Made by a program: the position numbers and the translations under genes. From the NCBI GenBank assembly GCA_024195585.1, contig SWBL01000287.1, forward strand, positions 1-64,000: a stretch of 64,000 bases of DNA, given 5' to 3'. Shown here piece by piece: positions 41,001-51,356 of this stretch. Within the stretch, counting starts at the first letter, position 1. The number at the start of each line of letters is the position of its first letter. This DNA comes from Aureobasidium sp. EXF-3400. Its lineage: Eukaryota > Ascomycota > Dothideomycetes > Dothideales > Saccotheciaceae. A model generated the notes under the pieces. It was not told the DNA's origin, made no database searches, and worked only from the letters and a program-made list of their open reading frames with translations.

Positions 41001-41943
41001 TATGCCTAGTGTCGAGTTCCTCAGAGGTATTGTCGTTCTCAACAACGAGGCTACAAGACCCTTCCGCTCTGTTGTCGAACGCCCTAAGGTCGATGCTGTT
41101 CTCCTCGAGACATACACTCGCCATTGGTTCGCCAGAGGATGGCTGCCCCGCCCTCCTTCAGGTCTGAGCTCTCTTGGTGGTGCCGCACACATGCCTCGCA
41201 GAGGACCCTTGAGTGGACGTGTCGCCATCGTTACCGGTGCTTCATCAGGTATTGGTGCCGCTGTCGCAGTCGCTCTTGCAAGAGAAGGTTGCCATATTGC
41301 TCTTGCTGCTCGCCGCACAGATGCTCTGGAGGCACTCAAGCGCAGACTCACTGTCCGTGAAGGCAAGGTCATTGTCCGCCAAACCGACGTCACCAATCGC
41401 AAGCAGGTAGAGGCTCTCGTCCAAGCTACTGAAGAGGAGCTGGGTCCAGTCGACATCCTCGTTTCGTGCGCTGGTGTCATGTATTTCACCATGATGGCCA
41501 ACGCCAAGGTTGACGAGTGGGAGCAAACTGTCGATGTCAACTGCAAGGGTCTGCTGAACTGCCTGTCCTCCACTGTGCCTGGTATGCTCTCCCGCGGTAC
41601 TGGTCACATTGTTGCTATTTCCTCAGACGCTGCTCGCAAGTGCTTCCCAGGCCTTGGTGTCTACTCAGCCAGTAAAGCCTTTGTCGAGTTTACTCTCCAA
41701 GCTCTACGTGTCGAGACTGCAGGCAAGGGTCTCCGTGTCACAGGTGTACAGCCTGGAAACACACAGACCGACCTTCTCACCATGTCCAGCGACAAGGAGG
41801 CTGTTGAGAAGTACGGCGAGCCTTCTGGCGCTCAGATCCTTGATCCCGAAGATGTCGCCAACTCGATTGTTTACGCACTCAAGCAACCCGCCCACGTTGC
41901 TGTAAACGAGATTCTGATCGAGCCCCGTGACGAGCCCATCTAA
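38098..41943 (+). CDS. NRPS-like carboxylic acid reductase A-T-R-R (probable glycine betaine reductase, NPS10 type)
   Basis: 1281 residues, no intron, from the ATG at 38098. Adenylation domain: AYSSGTTGKPKG near 160, SACETHEIACG, YRTGDLARML and HEVSGKVDLKKLP with the A10 lysine. Thiolation domain: NFFDLGGHSLSLANL, phosphopantetheine Ser near 571. First reductase: VLLTGATGFLGAFLL near 654 and YGQTK near 818, a thioester-reductase domain. Second reductase: IVTGASSGIGAAVAV near 1044 and YSASK near 1188, a classical SDR domain. There is no condensation domain. This A-T-R-SDR order is that of Cochliobolus NPS10 and of Aspergillus nidulans ATRR, reported to reduce glycine betaine to choline in two steps through betaine aldehyde. 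The substrate is inferred by architecture only; substrate-pocket residues were not checked. Confidence 0.88.
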   Translation: MPIIDTGKDLSALFTKQVKETPDAIALEDESNTYSYAELDQIVEALSQRLRNYGVSRDTLVGVLLPRSADYVIACLAALRAGGAFLVLELAYPPDLLADVIDDARPAVVVTHRSEVGKIQEGVPVLALDDEAQEINGDQKEPAPLPADDDLDRLAFVAYSSGTTGKPKGIANPHRAPVLSYNLRFAVSDQQPGDRVACNVFFVWEILRPLLRGATVVAIPDEVSYDPLALVELLAAKKITETLMTPTLLATVLSRHPDIAERLPELRVLWLNGEVVSTDLARSALKALPKVRLLNCYSACETHEIACGNIGEMLEHLDEAALYCPVGPSLDPKHTYIVDEAGNRVEDGVSGELFFGGDLLARGYLNLPETTAKAFLRDEYESTDGALMYRTGDLARMLPSGLLEITGRVGSMIKLRGYSVVPAKVENSIITHLAVSQCAVIAHGEGLDRQLVAYIVRDKEETKNRKFPEILESGHSPEARKALSEALAQYMLPSLWVVLEEMPLHEVSGKVDLKKLPAPVTTPANGANGTKAAQAQDPIGVNDVAEIWAATLNMPRSIIDPSSNFFDLGGHSLSLANLAAKLSKAFGFRVPVARLADPPTLAGHVDTVRGVRDGHAAAVQADLPAVLRKDSTLDSDIQANGAKFCPLNKANTVLLTGATGFLGAFLLNDLLENTSAQIICLVRFNNPEGSDYSAGIARLRRHLLDLGLWRDSIMERVEILPGNLSRERLGLNKELWDDMVSRVNVIVHAGATVNLIYPYASLRGANIEGTREILRLASQGGATVQYVSTNGVLPPSKHGWPEFAMLDVDSVQDKLLDGYGQTKWVAEQLVHEASRRGLPVKILRAGTISGHSLTGSANAWDLVSALIVESVHLGFHPDVEGWRAEMTPVDFVSKAIIHLANQSQAKQLVFHLGDPTPVDMSSVFEDLEKLGYPTKPLDWEEWVTMWIEKRGNVRGGDGNFTVDILRSGMPSVEFLRGIVVLNNEATRPFRSVVERPKVDAVLLETYTRHWFARGWLPRPPSGLSSLGGAAHMPRRGPLSGRVAIVTGASSGIGAAVAVALAREGCHIALAARRTDALEALKRRLTVREGKVIVRQTDVTNRKQVEALVQATEEELGPVDILVSCAGVMYFTMMANAKVDEWEQTVDVNCKGLLNCLSSTVPGMLSRGTGHIVAISSDAARKCFPGLGVYSASKAFVEFTLQALRVETAGKGLRVTGVQPGNTQTDLLTMSSDKEAVEKYGEPSGAQILDPEDVANSIVYALKQPAHVAVNEILIEPRDEPI

Positions 41944-42823
41944 AGGAGAGAAAAGTGGAGAGAGAGATTTCATAAAAAAAAAGGGAGCTTTCATTTCATT
42001 GTAATATTTTCCGACGGAAAGTATATTTTGCACGGCCTATCTTGTAACACAAACACACATATCTATGCGGAAAGAAGGACCCTCGTTTGCTATGCTATAA
42101 CTGCAGGAGTCGGGAGAGTTTTGCTTTATTGAGTTTTTCTGTAACATATAAAACATCAACAACGGCAAATTCTGGGGGTTGTTCTCTTTTTCCCCTTTGG
42201 GAAACCATTGTTTTGTCGTTTGCACACTTCTTCGTACTAATCAAATCGAGCGAGCAGACTTGTACTAACCAAGCTGACAGATAATATCCGATTGCGACAA
42301 GACATGCTAACTTGTAATTCTAACTGTTGTATATCAGTATCTTCATTCTACCTATGCAGCGCTGACTTTCACCAAACTGCACATTTTCTAAAGGTAATCC
42401 GAGAGAGATAAAGCTTCTGGTTAACTGCCTAAGATAGGGCAGTAGTCTATGTACTCGACTAGCTTTAGTATAACGACCCAGATAAAATGTCCTGCGAAAG
42501 AGGTAAGACAAGAGAGATACATCGTATATACGATATGACAAGATCTTGAAGCAGGACTTGCAAGAAGAGAGATGGATGTTACTGTTCAGTCGTGTAACAA
42601 ACATCTCATTAGATATCAGAAATATCACCGTAGTTTTGATCAGAGTATCTACTTATGTATCTCATCGCAGCCTTGTTGGAAGCCATGTCATGTGGTCATA
42701 GTGAATGTAGCTCACTGAAAAATCTAGACTACCAACAAATCTATCCCTCGACATCTTTAAGCATTACGAATCTTCCACTTTCCTCTTCCCCCCAACTATG
42801 TACGGCTAGTAGGCAAAAATGAA
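41944..42823. other. AT-rich intergenic downstream of ATRR
   Basis: 880 bp, visibly more AT-rich than the flanking genes, with A-runs just after the ATRR stop (41974-41983). Only short chance frames. A run of five A at 42815-42819 lies just 3' of the minus-strand tRNA-like gene and would be its Pol III terminator. Confidence 0.4.
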
Positions 42824-42973
42824 TGCAGCGAGTGAGATTCGAACTCACGATCTCCTCTTTCCCTAATCACACCCTAGGCGATACAAGTACTCATCCATCA
42901 TGGGGCTGCTTCGGGACGCTTGTGTTTGCGAGACGTCAAGGGAGAGGCGTCTTGACCACTGGACCATCGCTGC
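42824..42973 (-). tRNA. tRNA-like gene with a long intron, anticodon uncertain
   Basis: On the minus strand the 5' end reads GCAGCGA and the 3' end TCGCTGC plus discriminator A, a perfect 7 bp acceptor stem. The A box TGGTCCAGTGG fits TRGYNNARNNG; the T arm is GTGAG-TTCGAAT-CTCAC with a good B box. CCTCT pairs with AGAGG as the anticodon stem, and the variable loop is AGATC. The gene spans 150 nt, so an intron of about 77 nt would interrupt the anticodon loop. Standard numbering then gives CTT (Lys) but with C33 instead of the near-universal U33, so the anticodon call is doubtful. TTTTT follows 4 nt after the 3' end. It may be a real tRNA whose loop I have folded wrongly, or a tRNA pseudogene. 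Confidence 0.6.
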
Positions 42974-43366
42974 TTATTTGTTTGGGTGGGATTCTGGGGA
43001 TTTATGAAGGTTCGAGGGAGGGGGAGGCTAGTGGGAAGGAAGGTGAGAAGGAAGGTGGAAGGAAGTGGAGAGGGGATGGAAGGCACTCTCCATGCCTTGA
43101 CGGATTCAGCTTTTATGCAGTGACCTCCGCACTTAAATCGGCTTCAAACTTGAAGAATATAATCATGTAGTTTCTATACGACGAGAACCGAAAACACATT
43201 ACTGAACTTTTAATGTTTGCTCTTTCGTCCTGAGGATTCACTTCCTTTCTCCAATTGTTCGCCTCCAACTCCCAAAGCTCCTGCTCAAAACAAAGAATAG
43301 CATAAAAACAATGTGTCGAAAACAGACAAGTCAGTAGATTGAGGCTCTCCACCTGCCCTCTGGTCT
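42974..43366. other. Intergenic with a purine-rich tract
   Basis: 393 bp. Positions 43010-43082 are almost pure G/A on the plus strand (repeats of GGAAGG type). It lies immediately upstream of the tRNA-like gene (minus) and past the end of the SDR gene. Confidence 0.5.
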
Positions 43367-44110
43367 CTATCCAGTACCACCATTGACCTCAACAACAGAT
43401 CCATTCATGTACCTGCTCTCATCTCCCATAAGGAAAGCAACCACATCAGCAATCTCGCTAGCCTTGCCCATACGTCCCATAGCAACTTGCTCCACAGTTT
43501 TCTTCAACGCCTCCTCACCAGCCACAACAGCAGAATTCGTCGGTGTCTCGATATACCCAGGCGCAACAACATTGACACGAATGCCTTTAGGACCCAACTC
43601 CAAAGCCATGGATTTTGAGAATCCAATGATTGCGAATTTGGTCGCGCAGTAAATGGCCATTTGCTTGTGAGGATGGATGCCACAGATGGAAGAGACGTTT
43701 ACAATGGCGCTTCCAGAGCGTAGGTATGGGATAGTGGCTTTGGTGACATTGTAGACACCCTTGAGGTTCACAGCAACCAGTTTGTCGAAATAGTCTTCGG
43801 AGCAATCGACCAAGTCACGGGCGGTGGGGTTGATGCCCGCACAGTTAAACACATGATCGATACGGCCAAAGTAGCCTATAGCATCTTTGACGGTTTCAAT
43901 GCAGCGCTTGTATTCTGCTACGTTGAGCATGTTGACTTGGTGAGGGCCTCCGGCGCATTGCTTGGCGGTTTCTCGACATGATTCGATGTTGATGTCGCTG
44001 AGCGCAAGTCGAGCTCCTAGTTTGCTGAGCTTCAGTGCTGTTGCTCGTCCGATCCCTGAACCGGCTCCAGTGAGAAAGACCACCTTTCCTTCGATGGTGT
44101 TTTTGTTCAT
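43367..44110 (-). CDS. Short-chain dehydrogenase/reductase, classical SDR
   Basis: 247 residues, the standard length for classical SDRs. Cofactor motif TGAGSGIG at 14-21; NNAG-type motif as NCAG at 89-92; catalytic Ser at about 140 in NVSSICG; YCATK with Tyr154 and Lys158. The Asp in LALSDI at the end of beta-2 suggests NAD(H) preference. The end SRYMNGSVVEVNGGTG is the usual C-terminus. Similar to 3-oxoacyl-ACP reductase/FabG-like and sorbitol-type oxidoreductases; substrate unknown. No signal peptide or membrane helix. Confidence 0.85.
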   Translation of the reverse strand: MNKNTIEGKVVFLTGAGSGIGRATALKLSKLGARLALSDINIESCRETAKQCAGGPHQVNMLNVAEYKRCIETVKDAIGYFGRIDHVFNCAGINPTARDLVDCSEDYFDKLVAVNLKGVYNVTKATIPYLRSGSAIVNVSSICGIHPHKQMAIYCATKFAIIGFSKSMALELGPKGIRVNVVAPGYIETPTNSAVVAGEEALKKTVEQVAMGRMGKASEIADVVAFLMGDESRYMNGSVVEVNGGTG

Positions 44111-44623
44111 CGTGATTCTTCTTTGGTGCCCTCTTTGCGGAAAGCTGTCGATCGGAGAGTAACCCTAGTGGCTGTGGCTGAGGTGTGAAGCTGCCTTATG
44201 CGATTATAGCTTGGCAGAGGTGTCGTCAGAGGATCGTCGTTATGCAGAAAGCGTCACCGTGGAAATTCGTCGATGGATGGGAATGTTGAGGAGGATATGA
44301 AGTTTTGGATCTTCGAAAAGAGCCTGCGCTACAGAGTTGAAATCGTTCGAGATAAAACATCCACACCACATGGCAACTCCCAGCAATCTGTATGGTCTGT
44401 TGGGCGCTGTCAACACAAAAGATAAGTGGGGCCACGCCGATAAGCCTGCGGAAGCCTCATGGCGTTATCGGGCCGTCTGGGCAAAAGAGCAGTCACGCAT
44501 TTTGTCAAACTTATGTTTCAGAAGATCAAGAGATGCGTTGTTCGAATTGGGGTATCATGATTTATTTTTGGGGAAGGTGTCGTGGCCGGTGAAGGGTGAA
44601 GATTACGGGAGTGTATCATCAAA
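44111..44623. other. Intergenic between the SDR and WDR70-like genes
   Basis: 513 bp holding the SDR promoter and the 3' flank of the WD40 gene. No further feature recognised. Confidence 0.4.
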
Positions 44624-46345
44624 TCATCGCCTGGCTTTCTTCTTGTCTGGGCCATCCTCTTCATCATCGCTAAGCTCGGCGTATATCGTCTTTGGTTGAG
44701 TGGTAGCCCAGGCATTTGTGAACAAAGGATCGTTCTTAGCCTTGTCAGCATACTTGAGAAGAGCCTCTCTTGGATCTTCTTCACGCATGCCACTGAGTGG
44801 AATATGTTCCTTGATGTAAGCTGCGTCCGCATTGCTCTTTGCGAACGGCGTGGTGTTTGGAATGTGTGGCCGTCTGGGATCTCTTGATTTGCCAGAGGCT
44901 GTCAGGCCAATTGTAGGATGTCTTGAAGCGAAGGAAGCAGCCGATGGAGCAGAACCTCCAGGTAAGATAACAGCATCGCCACCAATGCCGTGAGACAGAT
45001 CCATGGTCAGGTTGGGGTCATCATCAATGTGACGACGCTTAGGAGCCTTGAGCATGACAGTCTTGGCACCGCCTTGTGATAGATTGGGATTGTAGAGAAC
45101 GTGCGTCTCTCCGTTGGCTGAACCGGTTATAATTTGGTTCAGCTCCTTGTGCCAGTAGACGCTGATCAGAGCAGAGCCTGGTGTCACCGGAGTCACTAGT
45201 TCAGATCTCAGGGTAGCAGGGTTCAAGATGTGGAGGTCGCCATTTGCAGAGCCAGTGAGCACTTCAGTACCTGACGGCGACCAACAGATGTTGGATGTGG
45301 GGTATTGGCTAGAAATTGAAGGGAACTCGACAGTCCTGAGAGGTTGCTTGAACTTCCTGGTGTCCCATAGCTTGATTGTGTCATCACCTCCGCGCGTCAT
45401 GACAAGCTGACCAGTAGAGCTGACCTGCAGACCACTAGTCCAGGTATCTTTGGTATGAGCATCGCGGATCTCGGCAGCAGGTCTGGTATAGGGACCGTTT
45501 CCATCCCACATGACCAGACTGCCGTCAAGAGCAGCGGCAACCAGAAGGTTGGACTGAGGACTTGCAGCCCAAGCGAGGGCAGTGATACGCGTCCTTCCGG
45601 CAGAACCAGCAACTCTTGACTTGTGTACAATGACATTCCTCTGCTCCCTAGGGTTGTTTATATCCCAGATACGGACGGTGGAGTCAGTTCCTCCGGTTGC
45701 GCAAATGTTGCGATCTTGAGGATGCCAGACGCCGCAAGTGACCTCGGAGATGTGACCCTTGGTGTGGTGCATGTCGCGCAGGTACATGTCGCCCTTTACG
45801 AATTCGGCGAGTGTTTCTCCATTGCGATCCAATATGCGCGGTTGAGGATGTGCGGTTATGGCGAGGATTGTGCTGGGCGAGATTGGATTGAACGAGACGT
45901 GGTTGACAGGGTGGGTTTCGGTTGAAGCAGAGCCTTTGACGGACGAGGGATCGACGGATTTGAAGGCGCGGATGGTAGAGGGCGTAAGAGAAGCAAAGTC
46001 GTGGAACTTGAGAGTGCAGTCGTTGGAGCCCGTCACCATTCGTCCTCCCGACGCGTCTAATGTGATTGATGTGACTGCGCGGTCGTGTGTTTTGAAGACC
46101 ATCTCATGCGACACGGGGTATTCGTCTTCCTCATCCTCCTCATCTGAGTCGTCATCGTCATCATCGTCGTCCGAGTTGTCTTCCTTCTTGGGCACTATTG
46201 GTTGTTGTCTCTTGCTCTGCTCGAATCTGTTGTCGGCTTGGGCGCCTTTGGTCTGCTTGCCAAACGATGTCGTCCCGAGGAACTTCTGAAGCGCCTCATC
46301 GTCCTCATCAGGCACCTCAATCTGAGGTTCCGCTGTATTTGACAT
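44624..46345 (-). CDS. WD40-repeat protein of the WDR70/gastrulation-defective family
   Basis: 573 residues from the ATG at 46345 (MSNTAEPQIEVPDEDDE). An N-terminal acidic run (about 56-75, nearly all Asp/Glu/Ser) precedes EYPVSHEMVFKTHDRAVTSITLDASGGRMVTGSND, a close fit to the start of the WDR70 propeller. Seven or so WD repeats follow, with GDMYLRDMHHTKGHISEV, TGGTDSTVRIWDIN and RGGDDTIKLWDTR. The tail holds DPRREALLKYADKAKNDPLF-like sequence typical of the family and ends in basic KKKARR. WDR70 homologues are nuclear and, with Cul4-Ddb1, link histone ubiquitination to DNA repair; the role here is inferred from family. Confidence 0.85.
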   Translation of the reverse strand: MSNTAEPQIEVPDEDDEALQKFLGTTSFGKQTKGAQADNRFEQSKRQQPIVPKKEDNSDDDDDDDDSDEEDEEDEYPVSHEMVFKTHDRAVTSITLDASGGRMVTGSNDCTLKFHDFASLTPSTIRAFKSVDPSSVKGSASTETHPVNHVSFNPISPSTILAITAHPQPRILDRNGETLAEFVKGDMYLRDMHHTKGHISEVTCGVWHPQDRNICATGGTDSTVRIWDINNPREQRNVIVHKSRVAGSAGRTRITALAWAASPQSNLLVAAALDGSLVMWDGNGPYTRPAAEIRDAHTKDTWTSGLQVSSTGQLVMTRGGDDTIKLWDTRKFKQPLRTVEFPSISSQYPTSNICWSPSGTEVLTGSANGDLHILNPATLRSELVTPVTPGSALISVYWHKELNQIITGSANGETHVLYNPNLSQGGAKTVMLKAPKRRHIDDDPNLTMDLSHGIGGDAVILPGGSAPSAASFASRHPTIGLTASGKSRDPRRPHIPNTTPFAKSNADAAYIKEHIPLSGMREEDPREALLKYADKAKNDPLFTNAWATTQPKTIYAELSDDEEDGPDKKKARR

Positions 46346-46744
46346 GACGGCGTGGTTTGGAATCCATCTATTGTCCTTGGTACAATTCAAGCTGCGTCAG
46401 TCACATCGACTTTTGTCCCTCGGGCTCGACTTTTCGCTGCCCGCAACGCCGCAACCTTCACTGACTCTCACCCATTACCAACTATACCATTCGTCTTGCA
46501 GAATTGCGACGTGCGCATCACGCAGCTCGTATCGAATTTAGAATTGTTGCTGACCATTATATTATGGCTGGCATTAGCGTTTCTGCTATCTCTACTTTTC
46601 AGGGGCACAGCGCCATGATAGGCAGGTACCTTGATCCTACCATCTCGCTTCTCTCTGTTGTCTTTCAGAGCATGAATCGCGCAATCCTATCTTGAACCAC
46701 AACTATGTCTCGTCAACCACGGACACCGCATTTCGTCATCCACC
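46346..46744. promoter_or_regulatory. Divergent promoter, WD40 gene and ABCC gene
   Basis: 399 bp between opposite start codons. No TATA or repeat identified; short open frames are chance. Confidence 0.4.
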
Positions 46745-49700
46745 ATGAATCTCGACAATGCTATTGATACATCCGTTGAGTCTCTCTTCGGGCCTGATCA
46801 ATGTATTCTCGTCCTGTCCTTCGCAGCATCATTATGTTTTATCCTATCCGCGTGTCTAAGATGGCATCAATTGCAAAAGTCTTGTATCAAGATTGCATCA
46901 AATCATCAAGGCAACGTGAAAGTTGTGAGTTGCTAGTCATCGAAGTAGATACCGGGCAACTTACTCATCAATTGCAAGGCTTTCAATTTGGTCTTGTTGG
47001 CATTTCAATCTTCTGTTGTAGGCATATACGCATCTGTACCGACCAAGTCCGACAATGCTCTCGCTGAGGTCGTCCACCTTGTTGCAGTGATTGGTCTTGT
47101 AATCTTGTCGCCTCGAGAACACTATCGATCAGTAAGCCCATCAAAGTACCTGGTTGTCTATCTGTCCACACGAACATTCTTGAACCTTTCAGCATTACTA
47201 CTGCTTCATGGTAGAGGCTTCATGACAACTCAGGCACTGCGAACGATCATAGAAGCAGGGAGCCTGATAGCTGAGTGTCAGAACAAGGGACACTTCTTGC
47301 TCGAGACTTTCCTAGACATTGCACCCGAAGAGACAGCTGGACCTTGGAGCAGAGCTAGCTTTGCTTGGGTCAGCTCGATATGTTTCAACGGGAAAGATCA
47401 CACCTTCTCTTTAGGAACACTGCCTCGTAACCCTCGCCGATTTGACCCTTCGGAAATGCGTCAGAAGATTTTGCTGGCTTGGGATCAGAGAGGTAAGCCA
47501 GTCAGTTGCATAAAATGTATCAAACTGACCAAATTTCGCAGCGAAGCCAGAAAATGCTTTGACACTGCCATCCATCTTGGTGCACTGTCTCATGCCCGAC
47601 TTTGCTACTGTTGCACTCACACGGTTTATGCTCATCGTCTTCCGCTACGCTCAACCACTCCTCATAAGTAAAATATTGCAGCTACTGGCTATGAACGCTC
47701 TGGGTGGGCAATCGTACCAGCTCTCGTGCACTATAGTCATCATCTCGACGGTGATTTACATTGGACAAGCTGTACAAAACCCATTCGTGGATTTTTAAAA
47801 CTTGAACTAACAGACATGCAGATCGTTTCTTCAAGATATCGGCATGAGCTCAATCGTCTCGAAATCATGACCAAGGCCGCACTTGTTGAACTCATCTACG
47901 AAAAAACTCTCAATGCACCTTCCACTACGTATAAAGATCACAGTGCCGTCACTCTGATGAGTACTGATGTTGATGCGCTTGAAGATGTCAGTGAGATGTT
48001 TCACGAGGCTTGGGCTCAAGTGTTGGAAGTCATTGTAGGTATGGTTTTGCTGGCTCAGCAAATCGGCTGGTTCTGCATTGTTCCGTTGCCAATGATATAT
48101 GGTAAGTCAAGAGGTACACCAAAGATCTTATACCTGTACTAACACGACACAGGCTGCTCCCACATGACTAGATATGTTGCTCGAAACTTGCGTCCCAAGC
48201 AACTTATCTGGAATAAAGCCACGCAAGACCGTATCAACAGAATTGTCTCTGTGGTCAGCAAGGTAAAGATTATTAAAATGCTTGGACTGACAAACATTGT
48301 CGAGACTCGAGTCAGCAATTTGAGACAGGCAGAAATTGATGCTTCGAAAGACATGCGTTGGGTATCCGTGCTCGCAAATGCTAGCGGTATGCTACCCTCA
48401 AGATACCTTGAATGCCATATAATGAAGATTATTAACAAAAACAGCAAATGCGCTTGGGCTGTTCACGCCTTCAGTAACCATTATTCTGTTCGCTGCTGTA
48501 GGGAGTACGTCGCTTGATGCAGAAACAGCTTATACCACGCTAGCAGTTCTGACTATGGTCACCCATCCTGCGAATATGATCATGACAATTGTGCCTGGAG
48601 CAATTGCTTCCTTGGCCAGTTTCCAGAGAATACAGGACTTTGTCAGCAGACTGGATTTCCAGGACACCCGCCAGCGAAAAGAACATACGGTAGCGGCTAT
48701 CTCGAAAGACGCCGACTCTGGAGTCGCAATCGAGTTCAAGGATATCGAATTGAGGCTAGCAGGCTCCGCAAACCCTACTCTGAAAAACATCAATCTTCGC
48801 GTCGATAGTGGTTCTATTGTTGTATGCACTGGATCTACAGGTGTAGGAAAGAGCATACTGGGGCTTGCAATTGCTGGAGAAATCGTACCCACTAAAGGAT
48901 CTATCTCGACTATCAGTGAACGAACAGGACTATGCGTCCAGTCACCATGGCTTCCAGGACAGAGTATATCCGAAACGATCCAAGGCTTCTCTAGGCTATC
49001 TGCTCTGCATGATGATACTTGGTACCAGCAAGTCCTTGATGCTTGCTGTATAGATGATGATATTTTGCTTAATCCAGCCGCAAAAGATACCGCAAGTGGG
49101 CATGCAAGACTTTCAGGAGGGCAGCGGCAGAGAGTTGCATTGGCTCGTGCTGTGTACCAACGACACGACATCCTCGTTCTCGACGATCCTTTCTCAGCCC
49201 TTGATCAACGTACACAGGAGCGTGTGGTTGTCAACCTACTGGGCCCCGATGGTCTACTCAGGAACTCACACACAACCGTGTTTTTGATCACGAATGCTAC
49301 TCGAGCATATTCTCTTGCAGACAGAATCCTACTATTGAAAGATAATCACATCCAGTTTGATGGTGGCTACAGCAGCTTTCATACATCTTCGGGTTCATTG
49401 CCAGAAATCTTTACAAACAACGACAAAGCGGAACCGAACGAGGAGAAGAAAACACAACTGGAGCCTGTTAAAAAGAGCAAGTTCGTTAGCAAAGATGATC
49501 GATTTGAGACCGACAGCAGACCTAGCGATATGTCAGTATATCGGTACTATTTCCAGTCAGTTGGCTTGCCAAATATGCTCGCACTGTTGACATGCACGGC
49601 GTTGTATTCTTTCTTTTCAATATTTCCGCATTACTGGATCAAATGGTGGACGGAAGCAGGAGCCAGAAAAGATGTCTTCTACATGCTTGGCTACTTACTG

Positions 49701-51356
49701 TCTTCCGCTATCGCCTGGGCGGCGACTAGCGGTACGCTCTGGGTCAACTTCATCAAGCTGGCTCCCAGGTCAGGGGCGGTCTTACATTCCAACCTTCTGA
49801 GTACAGTCCTGGGAGCACCGTTGTCTTACTTCATCAACAACGATATCGGAGCAATCGTCAACAGGTTCAGCCAAGATATAAAATTGGTTGATCGAGACCT
49901 CCCATCTGCATTGGCGGCACTCTGTACTCAGATCTTCAAGATTATTATGCAGTGTTCTCTACTGCTCGCTAGCCAGAGACTACTGGTATTTACCTTGCCG
50001 ATTTACTGCATCCTCATCTACACCATTCAAAAAGTGTATCTTCGCACTTCACGACAACTCAGATACCTGGAGCTCGAATCTAAATCCGCTGTCTATTCGA
50101 GCTTTCTTGAGACGGTCGAGGGCTTAGTCACCATTAGAGCATTCGGCTGGCAACAAAACTACCTTGAGCGAAACACGAAAAGTCTGGATCTCTCGCAAAG
50201 GGCATTATATCTCTTCTTGTGCCTTCAGCGCTGGCTAAATGTGACCCTTGACCTGGCTGTTGCCTTCGTCGCTATCATTGTCATCAGTCTTGCAGTGTTT
50301 CATAGCACTGAAGATGCCAGTGCCGATGTGGGAATTGCGCTCAACATGGTCTTGGTTACCAACACTACTCTGCTAAGACTGATACAGTCTTGGACGACAT
50401 TGGAAGTGTCGGTTGGCGCTGCTGCGCGTCTCAAGGAGTTGGAGGACCGTGTACCGAACGAGGAAGACTGTGCGGTGGAGACTATTGTGCCGAGTGACTG
50501 GCCCTCGGCCGGATCGCTCACATTGAAGGGTGTGCGAGTGTGCTACGGGTAAGCAAAACTGTGCACGTTATTCAAATACTTTGCTGACTACCTCCGATAG
50601 TCCTCGCGTCATTCTGGACAATGTCGACCTAGACGTGCGAGCCGGCAAAAAAGTCTTCATCTGCGGTGAAACAGGCAGGTAAGTTAGACATGGATTCTAC
50701 TCTATTTGCATCTTCTAATTTCGACGGACAGTGGCAAGAGCACCCTAATCATGGCGCTATTAAGATTGTGTCAAGTACAACGAGGTTCCATACAAGTCGA
50801 TGGTGTAGAATTCTCACAAGCGTCTCCTTCGCTCATCCGCGAGCGCTGCTTCATCGCCGTGCCGCAAGATGCATTCAACCAGCCTGGTGAAAGTCTACGC
50901 AACAACCTCGATCCATTGGAACACCATCCAAGTCAAGACATAAAGCAAGCACTGCAGAAACTAAATCTCTGGTCTCATTTCAAGAATGCAGGTTCTGATG
51001 CCGGGAATGATGAGGATGTTGGTCGAGTGCTCGCGTTGCCGCTCTCGTCTTTCCCACCACTGTCGGTGGGACAGACACAGTTACTATCTCTTGTATGCGC
51101 CATACTCAAAGCCAGATATCAAGCCAGGCAAGGAAGAAAGCCCATCATACTACTTGATGAGCCTGCTGCCAATCTTGATGACGACTACGAGAGTCTCTCA
51201 TCGAGAATTATCGAGGACGAGTTTACTGAGAAAGGACATACTGTGCTGATGATCACGCATAGCTCTAAGGACTTGAAAGAGCGTGTTCGACCAGGCAAAG
51301 ACATTGTTATCAAGATAAGCGAAGGGACGATGAGTGCGGTTGCTGCTGGCGAATAG
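46745..51356 (+). CDS. ABC transporter, subfamily C (MRP/YOR1-like), eight exons
   Basis: Model: 46745..46924, 46979..47492, 47542..47771, 47822..48101, 48153..48386, 48445..50548, 50601..50678, 50732..51356; 1414 residues, all phases consistent. Layout TMD0-like N-terminal helices, TMD1, NBD1, TMD2, NBD2. NBD1: Walker A GSTGVGKS near 610, signature LSGGQRQRVALARAV near 702, Walker B VLDDPFSALD. NBD2: the intron at 50679-50731 splits Walker A, restored as CGETGSGKSTL; signature LSVGQTQLLSL near 1316; Walker B IILLDEPAANLD; switch His in MITHSS. NBD1 has Asp in place of the catalytic Glu and Asn (LITNATR) in place of the switch His, so NBD1 is probably the non-hydrolysing site, as usual in ABCC proteins. 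Likely an organic-anion or drug exporter; substrate unknown. Confidence 0.87.

Noticed and set aside
42823..43170. 115-residue plus-strand frame
   Set aside because: It is the antisense of the tRNA-like gene plus the purine tract (Gly/Glu/Lys repeats).
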